DNA from: Mesostigma viride
Lineage: Eukaryota > Streptophyta > Mesostigmatophyceae > Mesostigmatales > Mesostigmataceae
Reading direction: 5' to 3'
DNA: 62,000 nt
Assembly (NCBI GenBank): GCA_009746045.1
Contig: RPFO01000026.1
Location: 232,501 to 294,500 of the forward strand
In this document: one piece after another, positions 24,839-34,816 of the stretch
Numbering within the stretch: the stretch's first letter is position 1
Layout of the letters: every line of letters starts with the position of its first letter
Position numbers and translations under genes: made by a program
Notes under the pieces: model-generated
Databases searched by the model: none
What the model was told of the DNA's origin: nothing
Seen by the model: the letters and a program-made list of their open reading frames with translations, nothing else

Positions 24839-27232
24839 TGATACGTAGCATCACCCCCCACATGTATTGATACGTACGTAGCATCACCCCCCCACATGTA
24901 TTGATACGTAGCATCACCCCCCACATGTATTGATACGTAGCATCCCCCCCCACATGTATTGATACGTAGCAGCACCCCCCCACATGTATTGATACGTAGC
25001 AGCACCCCCCCACATGTATTGATACGTAGCAGCACCCCCCCACATGTATTGATACGTAGCAGCACCCCCCCACATGTATTGATACGTAGCAGCACCCCCC
25101 CACATGTATTGATACGTAGCAGCACCCCCCACATGTATTGATACGTAGCAGCACCCCCCACATGTATTGATACGTAGCAGCACCCCCCCACATGTATTGA
25201 TACGTAGCAGCACCCCCCCACATGTATTGATACGTAGCAGCACCCCCCCACATGTATTGATACGTAGCAGCACCCCCCCACATGTATTGATACGTAGCAG
25301 CACCCCCCCACATGTATTGATACGTAGCAGCACCCCCCCACATGTATTGATACGTAGCAGCACCCCCCCACATGTATTGATACGTAGCAGCACCCCCCCA
25401 CATGTATTGATACGTAGCAGCACCCCCCCACATGTATTGATACGTAGCAGCACCCCCCCACATGTATTGATACGTAGCAGCACCCCCCCACATGTATTGA
25501 TACGTAGCAGCACCCCCCCACATGTATTGATACGTAGCACCCCCCCACATGTATTGATACGTAGCAGCACCCCCCCACATGTATTGATACGTAGCACCCC
25601 CCCACATGTATTGATACGTAGCAGCACCCCCCACATGTATTGATACGTAGCAGCACCCCCCACATGTATTGATACGTAGCAGCACCCCCCCACATGTATT
25701 GATACGTAGCAGCACCCCCCACATGTATTGATACGTAGCAGCACCCCCCCACATGTATTGATACGTAGCAGCACCCCCCCACATGTATTGATACGTAGCA
25801 GCACCCCCCCACATGTATTGATACGTAGCAGCACCCCCCCACATGTATTGATACGTAGCAGCACCCCCCACATGTATTGATACGTAGCAGCACCCCCCAC
25901 ATGTATTGATACGTAGCAGCACCCCCCCACATGTATTGATACGTAGCAGCACCCCCCCACATGTATTGATACGTAGCAGCACCCCCCCACATGTATTGAT
26001 ACGTAGCAGCACCCCCCCACATGTATTGATACGTAGCAGCACCCCCCCACATGTATTGATACGTAGCAGCACCCCCCCACATGTATTGATACGTAGCAGC
26101 ACCCCCCACATGTATTGATACGTAGCAGCACCCCCCACATGTATTGATACGTAGCAGCACCCCCCACATGTATTGATACGTAGCAGCACCCCCCCACATG
26201 TATTGATACGTAGCAGCACCCCCCACATGTATTGATACGTAGCAGCACCCCCCACATGTATTGATACGTAGCAGCACCCCCCCACATGTATTGATACGTA
26301 GCAGCACCCCCCCACATGTATTGATACGTAGCAGCACCCCCCCACATGTATTGATACGTAGCAGCACCCCCCCACATGTATTGATACGTAGCAGCACCCC
26401 CCCACATGTATTGATACGTAGCAGCACCCCCCCACATGTATTGATACGTAGCAGCACCCCCCACATGTATTGATACGTAGCAGCACCCCCCCACATGTAT
26501 TGATACGTAGCAGCACCCCCCCACATGTATTGATACGTAGCAGCACCCCCCCACATGTATTGATACGTAGCAGCACCCCCCCACATGTATTGATACGTAG
26601 CAGCACCCCCCCACATGTATTGATACGTAGCAGCACCCCCCCACATGTATTGATACGTAGCAGCACCCCCCCACATGTATTGATACGTAGCAGCACCCCC
26701 CACATGTATTGATACGTAGCAGCACCCCCCACATGTATTGATACGTAGCAGCACCCCCCCACATGTATTGATACGTAGCAGCACCCCCCCACATGTATTG
26801 ATACGTAGCAGCACCCCCCCACATGTATTGATACGTAGCAGCACCCCCCCACATGTATTGATACGTAGCAGCACCCCCCCACATGTATTGATACGTAGCA
26901 GCACCCCCCCACATGTATTGATACGTAGCAGCACCCCCCCACATGTATTGATACGTAGCAGCACCCCCCCACATGTATTGATACGTAGCAGCACCCCCCA
27001 CATGTATTGATACGTAGCAGCACCCCCCCACATGTATTGATACGTAGCAGCACCCCCCCACATGTATTGATACGTAGCAGCACCCCCCCACATGTATTGA
27101 TACGTAGCAGCACCCCCCACGTGTATTGATACGTAGCAGCACCCCCCCACATGTATTGATACGTAGCAGCACCCCCCCACATGTATTGATACGTAGCAGC
27201 ACCCCCCCACATGTATTGATACGTAGCAGCAC
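24839..27232 (+). repeat. C-rich 30-bp satellite, orientation B (about 80 units)
   Basis: The unit is ACGTAGCAGCACCCCCCC followed by ACATGTATTGAT, very homogeneous and varying mainly in C-run length (6 or 7). Its reverse complement shares the ACATGTGGGGGGGTGCTGC core with satellite A, so the two arrays are inverted relatives. Confidence 0.96.
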
Positions 27233-27957
27233 AATTTTAGTCAGCCTACCATCCACGTTGCGGCAAAAGATCACCTTTTTTTGTGTTTCGGCAAAATGAA
27301 GATTTCTTGCAAACTATCGTTATGCAGGCAGGTAGCAACGTCCGATGTTATAATCCGGCAGGTAGCATGCAAACGTCGAAACGATATGAAGGGGAAAAAA
27401 AGCATCAAACAGGAGCACCGATTAGAAACGCAGCAAATGCAGTATGTGCACATCTACACCTATAACCTAACCAGACCAAAGGCATAGCAAACATGGAAAG
27501 GGTGACCCAAGTGAAAGCCTAGCACCACCATGATCGACATGTGCGAGACCAAGAAACGCTCCATGGCAACTAGACTAAAGGGATGGATGCCAGATGTGGA
27601 TTAGGATCGGCTTAGCTGACTCTACCGAGATGTCTGCAGGGTTTAGCTAGCAACGAAAAGAAGGAAGCCAGACATTTTTATCACTCTTGCTGCAACATAG
27701 AGTTTCTTGCGATGGCAGCAAGGACATGTCTTCGCCCAGCTGGCTAACTGTGTCGTCGGCGTGCATGCGCTGTTTAGTTGCCGTTTTTGATAGAACAATT
27801 TTAGTCAGCCTACCATCCAGGATGCGGCAAAAGCTCACCTTTTTTTCGTTGTGCGGCGAAAGCAGACCGATTTCCTTGTAAACTTCCGGCACCAGGCAGG
27901 TATCAACGTAGGATTTTATAATCCAGCAGGTAGCATGCAAACGTCGAAACGATATGG
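27231..27957 (+). repeat. ~163-bp direct repeats enclosing about 400 bp
   Basis: Positions 27231-27392 and 27795-27957 align along their length: both begin ACAATTTTAGTCAGCCTACC and both end with AGCATGCAAACGTCGAAACG. The enclosed 400 bp has no gene. The layout resembles a small LTR-type or duplicated non-autonomous element. Confidence 0.85.
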
Positions 27958-28284
27958 CAGCTCGTATCAGCTATGGGGTCTCTCTGCGGCTGCGCTTCTT
28001 TTTCGATGGGCGATGGGACGGTCGCAATTCGCAAAACGGACGCGGCGTCACAGGGCTGAACGGTATTGAAAAAATTGGAAACGTGGCATCCTCGTTCCTC
28101 CCCACGGAACTGAAAACTGGAAGCGCGGCGCTGGTGCAAAAGCTCGATCCCATCTTTTGGAACCAAGCTAGCGGATTGGACGACATCCAATATGCCGTCA
28201 CCCGTGCTTGTGGCCGCAGGTATAAAAAGAGACGACCTCCAGCCCATTTACCTGGGAACATTCGGATGTTTGGCTGACATCGTT

Positions 28285-28335
28285 ACCATGCGTCAATGTA
28301 CAATGAGGTTCTGGGTTCGATTCCTGGTGTGGTCA
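28285..28335 (+). other. tRNA 3'-half-like motif (B box)
   Basis: GGGTTCGATTCCTGG forms a T-arm with an exact pol III B-box word (GGTTCGATTCC). No matching 5' acceptor or D-arm is present, so this is not a complete tRNA. A close relative lies in the virus at about 45484-45510. Confidence 0.5.
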
Positions 28336-28440
28336 TGGAAATAAATTTTTTTCTGCACATCTACTGAAATCAGTCATAGCACCAAACGTCACGCTGCAGC
28401 GAGACGCTATAGCCCTGGAGGCCGCTGATAAACCTGACAT

Positions 28441-28690
28441 CCGGTACGTCTTACTATCATAGATTGCCGAACTATATAATAATAATAGTCTATACCACTT
28501 TTTCTTGTAAATGATTTACTAAATAATGATTCTATATACTTTAACATACCATATTATTAAAGTATGTGGAATTTAACCATGCTATTCACAATATATTATA
28601 AAATCTTTTGCAAAATATACTGTAATTAGTATATATATTTTCTGATAAACAATTTTATCAATGCTACTGTGTTATTTTTGTTATTCTCGC
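28441..28690. other. AT-rich spacer upstream of the transposase gene
   Basis: About 250 bp of very AT-rich DNA with no ORF, directly before the region where the transposase gene begins. It may hold the promoter. A short open stretch from the ATG at 28692, with a GTGAGG donor at 28744, could be a small first exon. Confidence 0.45.
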
Positions 28691-28778
28691 CATGCAGGTA
28701 TCTGAGTGTTCTGGGAGAACTAATAAGAGAATGAGCCGCGAAGGTGAGGAAAACCTGAAATCTTTTCGTCCTTATTGG

Positions 28779-29036
28779 GGTCTCTCTGCAGCTAGACCAT
28801 TTATAACCACAAGCAATAGCTTAAATTCAAGGGTCTCGCTGCAGCTAGACCCTCTTTATGGTTGCTATAAAATTAATGAATCAGAAGTCTGTGATTTAAC
28901 AATCGCACGCCGCAATGAAGGGTCTAGCTGCAGCGAGACCCCAATCTTGGTCGGGGTATGCTAAGTTCACCACATCAGGTAATCTTTTCGTCTAACGGAA
29001 AAAGCCCCTCTAAGGGTCTAGCTGCAGCTAGACCCC
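28779..29036. repeat. Four palindromes upstream of the transposase gene
   Basis: Copies at about 28779-28800, 28830-28852, 28919-28942 and 29013-29036, plus one at 28389-28410. All have an intact CTGCAG centre. They lie between the AT-rich spacer and the first long exon, where a regulatory or transposase-binding role would be natural (inference). Confidence 0.85.
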
Positions 29037-29050
29037 AATCGTGGTAAAAA

Positions 29051-32000
29051 ATGATACACTTTCGAACTTTGTCTGTAATTGTCGCTTTTCCCAACGATAC
29101 TCGATTTGCATGGATTTCGTTGTGCCGGTCGTCATGGCATGCAGCACGCGAACGGGTGGGAGTTTTCGCCCTTGCGTCCGGTCGTCCAGGATTCAGTGCA
29201 ATTAAGTTGAACACCGGGACGAAGCAGTCAACTGGCGCAAAAAGGGTTTTCGGAGATGAGAACCAGAATCCAGCGCAGCCTGAAGCCAAGGAAGTCAAGC
29301 GGCCGGGAGAATACTCGAAATCAAAGAGGGTTATTGGGGAATATTTCGCTGACCAGGCGTTTGAAGCGGCTCAGGCGATGACAAAACCCGAGGGGCGGGG
29401 GCCGGCTTTCGACCAGATGATTGCTGGCTTTAACTCTAGGGCCGCTGAACTAGGTCACGGGAAGTATCATGAGGAGGCGAAAAAGCTTTACAATCAGGAG
29501 CGGATGGCAGAACTGAACAGGTTCTGGGTGGCTCGGATTAACGGCTTTTTTGATGGTCTGACCAAAAGCGACGCAGACAGAGACGTCAGGATGGTGCTGA
29601 TGTCCACGCTTTACTGTGGTGACGACTTGGAGAAGGAGTTTTCGGCCGCGGAGTTGGAGAACCTGACGGGGATGGACGCCAAGAAGATTCGCGGAATTCG
29701 CGCGATACGAAGGCAGCAGAAGTTGGACTACCTCAGACACGCGCAGGCTCGCAAGGGGCGCCCTTTGCCGCAATTCGTGATTGACGCGATAGTGGACGCG
29801 TGGATGCACGATGATGAGTCGCGCGCCTCCTCCCAGATGAAGGATGTCAAGCGCACTTACAGCAGGGAGGGTCATGGCAATCGCGGGGTGCTCGTCGCCG
29901 TTGAGGGAGCGCGCTATTACATGACCTCCAAGGAGGACATGTACAATCACTTTCTCGAAAAGCATGCGTACTGGAACAAAAGGAGTAACCAGTATGATAA
30001 GGACGTGGGCATTCACGTGGGCTACACGACCTTCTGCAAATACGCGCCCGATTGCATCAAGGGCAAGTGGAAGGAGAGGAACCTGTGCGCGTGTGAGAAG
30101 CACGTCACCATGCAGTCGGCCATGGGGGCGTGGACCAAGCACTGCAATGCGAACCACGGCAAGAACTGCAAGTGTGGCGCGGAGTGTGCGGGATGCTCCA
30201 AGTACAGAGAGCCGGACGGTACTTGCGGAATGTGGAAAGCCATTCACTCGACGGACTGGATCAAGCACTTTCACTGCCCGGTGTCCGCCGAGACTGACGG
30301 CAGGGATAACGGGCTGCGTGAAGGGGGCGGAATGGGCGGGGGGATGGAAGAGGGGGAGGGGGAAGATGAATGGCGGGGACGGGACCTGGAAGACCTCGAC
30401 ATTTCTGAGAGGCTGGTGGAGGACGAAGATGGGGTGCCGAGGACGGAGAGGGTTCACCGCATACTGAAGATGGCGTGTGTGGAGGGGTTCTGTCCTGAGG
30501 AATCATGCGGCATCCATAATAACTGGGTGCAGTGTGATCGGGACAAGAATTCCACGGAGATTCTGAATTGGTTCAAGTTCGAGATGGTGGAGCAGACTGT
30601 GACCCGACGGGTGAATGTGAGTTGGTTTCGATTTTATTTCTCCGTTAAATGTTGTTGACTTTTTTTTTTGTGACCTATAGCTGCAGCGAGACCCTTTGTG
30701 AGTTGCAGTTATCTTATCGAAATGCGATTTTATTGCAAATCGAAACTGTCTGCGGACCTTTGCGAAACAGGGCGAGACCGATGGCAGGGCGGCGAAGAAG
30801 GTGAAGCGGCCCGAGCAAGTCCAAATGAGGTCCACCCCAGCTGAGCTGCGGGACGAGATTCTTAAGATGTGGGACAAGTTCACCGTGCACTGCTTTACGG
30901 CCTGGTCGCAGGCGGATACAATCAAGGATCGGGAGAAGAATCTGAGAGAGGGGGACGTGCTCGTGCACGGCGACTGGGCCGAGAACTACGAGAACAGCAG
31001 CTACGTCCAACTGCAGTCGCAGTACTTCCACAAGCGCAGCCACATCCTGATGCCCATGATCGTGCGTTATCGGCTCAACGGCGAGCTGGAAAAGCGCGTC
31101 TTCTTTTTCCTGGGGGATTCCAGTATCAAGCGGGGCGAGCGCGCACTCGTATACGCTCTTCGCAAGATTCTGGAAACCCTGCGGGTAGAAGTAGGGGTAG
31201 AGGTGCGAAACCTGTACATGTGCTCGGACAACTGCGCGGTGCAGTTTAAGTCCAGGTACGTGATTAACCAGATTAACGGTCTGCTCATGGGGGATCCCGA
31301 CCTGCAGGCCTTTGAGTTCCACTACATGGGGGAGCAGCATGGGAAGGGGGAGGTGGATGGTCAAGGAGCGAAGTGCAAGTGCGTCTTGAGGGAAATGCAG
31401 AGGATTCCCGAAAACCAGCACATACTTGAGACCCACCAGCTAGTCGCCTACTTGAACCAGAACTGGCAGGGCGGCAAGACATCGAGCAGGGAGTCGGCCC
31501 GCGCGCGGGCCGAGAACGTCACTCGCCACTTCTTCCTTTTACCCCCGGTACGGAATTGTGTGTTATTTCAGGTTTTAAGACGTCAACTGCCGCTGTTCTA
31601 TAAAAATTCAAACCCAATAAAGGTATCTCTGCAGAGAGACCCTATATACTGTCCATGGGTTGCTTTTCTTTTAGGTATGAAATTTCGCTTGTTTCTTCGG
31701 TATGAAGGGGTCTCTCTGCAGCTATACCCTGTGTCGAATTTCGATCACTTGATATCTTGTCGTACGTTGTTATTATGATTCGAATGGGGTCTCTCTGCAG
31801 CTATACCCTGTGTCGAATTTTGATCACTTGATATCTTGTCGTACGTTGTTATTATGATTCGAATGGGGTCTCTCTGCAGCTATACCCTGTTTTATTGATT
31901 TTTGGTCAATTTTGCTAACTTGAACGGTATTCTTTTTGCCCTAACTATTTGATGACAGGACGTCGAGTCCGGCCGACGCGCGGAGGTTGAGGAGGTGCCT

Positions 32001-32705
32001 GGCATCAAGAAGGCGCATTGGTGGCGACTGGACAAGTCCGACCCTGGCCTTTTGATGATTAGGCGCTATTCCTGCTACTGTCCGCCCTGTTTGGCTGGGC
32101 GGTTTGAGGGATGTCTAAGCGAGTGGTCGTTTATCATCGAGTTCAATGATGCAGGAAGCTCGATGAAAACTGTCCGTTTGCTGCCACCGAGCCAGCCCAA
32201 CCCTCCGGTTCGCATGGTGACGCGGGGGGAGCAGCTGAAGGACAAGCGGGAGGCGATGGGCCGGCAGATGAGACTCCACGACTATGTGGCAGTTCCATCG
32301 GACAAGGACACGGATCACGATCCCATCCACCCGTTCTGGTTGGCTGAGGTTGTAAGCGAAGCCGGGCCGATCGTGTTAGACGAGAACTTCGAGAGGTGGG
32401 TCGAGGGCCGGAACGGACGTGAGAAGGAGCTGTTCCTCGCCGGGAACGGCATTCTTCCCGTTCGGATTTGGAAGCGGGATAAGCATGACCCCCTGCATTT
32501 CACGCTCAACGTTGAGGATTGGCCACCGTCACGCCAGCCCGAGCTTGTGAATTGCTATCTCTGCGTCGCTCCGGCTCTCCGGCTAGAAGCACGCGTCCGC
32601 AGCGACGGAATGTGTGCCGACATCAGGATGAGCAAGGAGCTCGACAAGTGGCTTACTACGCTGGTGATCAAGGATGAAGCCCCGGAGGGGCCGGCACCGA
32701 CTTAA
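29051..32705 (+). CDS. DDE-type transposase-like protein, three exons
   Basis: Exons 29051-30616, 30771-31547 and 31959-32705 join in phase 0 with GTGAGT/CAG, GTACGG/CAG and a TAA stop, giving about 1,029 aa. An N-terminal helical region is followed by a cysteine cluster (LCACEKH, then NCKCGAECAGCSK) likely to bind zinc. Exon 2 holds three motifs expected of an RNase-H-fold transposase: HGDWAENY (D about 590), MCSDNCAVQFK (D about 675) and HGKGEVDGQG (D about 718). Exon 3 has another cysteine cluster (CYCPPCLAGRFEGC). The same three-motif order (D-x-x-E-N-Y, S-D-x-x-x-x-Q, H-G-K-G-x-x-D-G) occurs, from memory, in many uncharacterised fish and invertebrate proteins. All exons are intact, unlike the giant neighbour gene. 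Both introns contain the CTGCAG palindrome. The start is uncertain: the first ~55 residues may be non-coding and an acceptor near 29190 is possible. Confidence 0.7.
31620..31890 (+). repeat. ~81-bp tandem repeats with palindromes in transposase intron 2
   Basis: Boxes at about 31620-31643, 31706-31730, 31785-31809 and 31866-31888. The last three are separated by nearly identical DNA (ATCACTTGATATCTTGTCGT), so the intron has grown by tandem duplication of a palindrome-bearing unit. Intron 1 (30617-30770) has one copy near 30677 and another degenerate copy follows the gene at 32720-32741. Confidence 0.88.
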
Positions 32706-32811
32706 ATTAACAAGAATTTGGGGTCTCGCTGCGGGTAGACGACGCCCTAGTTTCGGCTCGTATTATATCTTTAGAGTGGGGCTTCAGTAGGGTGTAAAAA
32801 GGTGGCCGCAT

Positions 32812-32817
32812 ATATAC
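32812..32817 (+). repeat. Target-site duplication ATATAC (left)
   Basis: ATATAC directly precedes the left viral TIR and is repeated at 51439-51444 directly after the right TIR. A 6-bp duplication fits polinton/maverick-type insertion, and could also be the core of a recombinase site. Confidence 0.8.
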
Positions 32818-33610
32818 ATAACCCCTATTGAGTGATAGGGGCTTGTGGGGTACCGGGGAGCCATTCTTGAGTGATGATGATTGAGTGATAATTGAGTGAT
32901 AAAATATTTGAGTTTTAGACTTGTTACTGGCACCCGTCACAGGAAGTGGTTAATATTTTTAACAACTTCCCCACGGGTCGACTGGCCCTTTTCGACCCCC
33001 GCCGACCTTGTCTCAGGGGTTGCCGGGCTTGGGTGGTGCTTGCATCTGTCACGGGAAGGTGTTAATATTTTTAACAACTTCCCACGGGCCGAGTAGCCTT
33101 TCTCGACCCCCACCAACCTTGGCTCAAGGGTCGCCGGGCTTTAGTGGTGCTTCATAATTCCGGCACCCGTCACCACCCGCCGTGGGTCTGCCGCTTACCG
33201 AGCCCCGCCGTCCCACAAGCTTGTGTGAGGGTGTGAAGGTGGTGGCAAAATTGCACAGATAATTTGAAGGTAGTTCTAATCCTTTCTGTGCAATTTTGCC
33301 ACCTCTTCACCACCCGCCGTGGGTCTGCCGCCTATCGAGCCCTGCCACCCCACAAGCTTGGGTGGTGGTGTGATGGAGGGGGAAAATTGCACAGATAATT
33401 TGAAGGTAGTTCTAATCCTTTCTGTGCAATTTTCCCCCTCCATCACACACCCACCTCAACACGCCAACGGCCGAGAGAGGAAAAATGGGGTCAGAAACAC
33501 ACAAGTGCGCGCACAGTCGTGTGCATGACTTCGGACCTGCGTGGTCCGGCCTAGAAGTCTGCGTCCTCGCGGGAGGTGCCGGGAAGGGCGGGAGAGGGGG
33601 TGGCGGGGTT
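32818..33610 (+). repeat. Left TIR of the virus (about 793 bp)
   Basis: It matches the reverse complement of 50645-51438. From the tip inward: ATAACCCCTATTGAGTGATA, forming a terminal hairpin (32822-32841, CCCCTAT/ATAGGGG around TGAGTG); four TTGAGTGAT words; two ~120-bp modules with a GGAAGT...ACTTCC hairpin (32931-32979 and 33047-33085); and two ~130-bp modules with long hairpins (33233-33310 and 33369-33447). The inner edge touches the stop codon of the first minus-strand gene. Confidence 0.95.
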
Positions 33611-33990
33611 TAGCGAATGTCTCTCCAGAGTTGAAGTTGCTCCTTCACCTTCGCGAATGTCGGCGAAGAGATGGACTGCCTGCCCGTGACGCAACCGGCC
33701 ATGATGGAGAGAACCGCGAGGTCCTCGCACACCTTGTGAACGTCGTCCGGGGTCGCCTCGCTACCTAGTGCGCGTGAGGCGGCGGCTAGGAGGGTCAAAG
33801 GATTGTCAAGCTGTTCTAACTCTAAACGGTAGTTGTCATCGTACGGGTCAGGCTTTCCGGCGATGATGCAGGATATGCGCGCCACCTCTGCGGCGTTGCG
33901 GGCCCGTTCAGTGCCGTCCTGGATGTACCCGCCACTACCCGGCTTGCAGGCCTCGATGCAGTTCAGAATGTCGTTCATGGTCACGAACAT
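33610..33990 (-). CDS. Viral hypothetical protein, 126 aa
   Basis: It starts MFVTMNDILNCIEACKPGSG from an ATG at 33990. It is predicted mostly helical, acidic, with scattered cysteines and no membrane segment. It is the outermost gene of the left arm and its TAA lies at the inner edge of the TIR, so the viral genome is packed to its terminus. No family is recognised. A second in-frame ATG four codons in is an alternative start. Confidence 0.6.
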   Translation of the reverse strand: MFVTMNDILNCIEACKPGSGGYIQDGTERARNAAEVARISCIIAGKPDPYDDNYRLELEQLDNPLTLLAAASRALGSEATPDDVHKVCEDLAVLSIMAGCVTGRQSISSPTFAKVKEQLQLWRDIR

Positions 33991-34031
33991 GTTGGGAGCT
34001 GTATAGATTCATGCAAAGAGAATTTTATTGA

Positions 34032-34223
34032 TTAGTTATGTTTATTATCAGGTGATGGGGCGGGAGTCGGAGTGCCCTCGGAGTCTGGCGCGATCTCTAA
34101 AATCCATTTAGGAACATACACGCTCTCATAGGCGCGTCGGTACGTCGGGCTCCTTCTCATCCTCCTTATCGACTCCTCCAGAATTTCTGAGTACTCGTAA
34201 CCAAGCTTTAAACAGTTGCCCAT
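34032..34223 (-). CDS. Viral hypothetical protein, 63 aa
   Basis: A small ORF beginning MGNCLKLGYEYSEILEESIR. The MGNC start could be N-myristoylated and palmitoylated if expressed, which is inference. It has a basic helical middle (RRMRRSPTYRRAYES) and a proline-rich C-terminus. It sits between two other left-arm genes on the same strand with short spacers, which supports it being real. No family is recognised. Confidence 0.5.
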   Translation of the reverse strand: MGNCLKLGYEYSEILEESIRRMRRSPTYRRAYESVYVPKWILEIAPDSEGTPTPAPSPDNKHN

Positions 34224-34257
34224 AGAAGTGTTTCAACCTATGATGAGCTTTTTTAAC

Positions 34258-34770
34258 CTACTTGTGATGGCACTTGCACTTGTCGAACCCGCGGACCTTC
34301 TCGAAACGCAAGATGCACACAAACGACCTGAAACTCCCCACTGGTTTGTATTTGTCGGTGTCCTCTGCCTCTCTGTCGATGTGAACTAGACCGATCACCA
34401 GCTGTCCTCCGTGCCTGAACAGGTATGGGTCCTTGAGGTTATAGAACGAATGCGCGTTTGGCGAGAATTCGTACAGGGGGATACCTTCTCCACCGATTTC
34501 CATCTGCTCAGAGCACAGAACGACGCATTCCCCTGGGTTTTGCTCGCCGCCCAAGAAACTAGGAGACACTAGGCCGATGACCTTGTAATTATCGCGGTTC
34601 TCGACGAAATCAAATCCAACCCAGTGAGCGCCACCGCGCCAGGTGCTGTCGATGACAGGAGCGCGCGGGTCTGGTTTGACGTTGAAATAACACAGCCCGG
34701 TTCTGCCGTCAATCGTTGGCGTCATCCCTTTAAAATCGACGACGTATTGGTAATATGTGGGATAATCCAT
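34258..34770 (-). CDS. Viral hypothetical protein, 170 aa
   Basis: It begins MDYPTYYQYVVDFKGMTP and is rich in alternating hydrophobic and polar residues (HWVGFDFVENRD, GQLVIGLVHID), suggesting a beta-rich globular fold. It ends in a small Cys/His tail (KCKCHHK). It lies next to the fibre-like gene on the same strand, so a virion role is plausible but unproven. No family is recognised. Confidence 0.6.
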   Translation of the reverse strand: MDYPTYYQYVVDFKGMTPTIDGRTGLCYFNVKPDPRAPVIDSTWRGGAHWVGFDFVENRDNYKVIGLVSPSFLGGEQNPGECVVLCSEQMEIGGEGIPLYEFSPNAHSFYNLKDPYLFRHGGQLVIGLVHIDREAEDTDKYKPVGSFRSFVCILRFEKVRGFDKCKCHHK

Positions 34771-34816
34771 GGTACTTTATTACAACTTATAAGAGATAAT
34801 AGTTCTAGTCTTAACT

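Noticed and set aside
24839-27232. Regular 30-bp repeats resembling a CRISPR array
   Set aside because: Units are contiguous with no unique spacers, and the context is eukaryotic.
21591-27274. Long minus-strand ORFs rich in FIHAITPPH or YVSIHVGG, and plus-strand IRSSTPPHVL ORFs
   Set aside because: Translations of the 30-bp satellites; three frames are open at once, with no start or codon signal.
29450-30457. 335-aa minus-strand ORF
   Set aside because: Antisense to transposase exon 1, which has matching splice phases and motif content.
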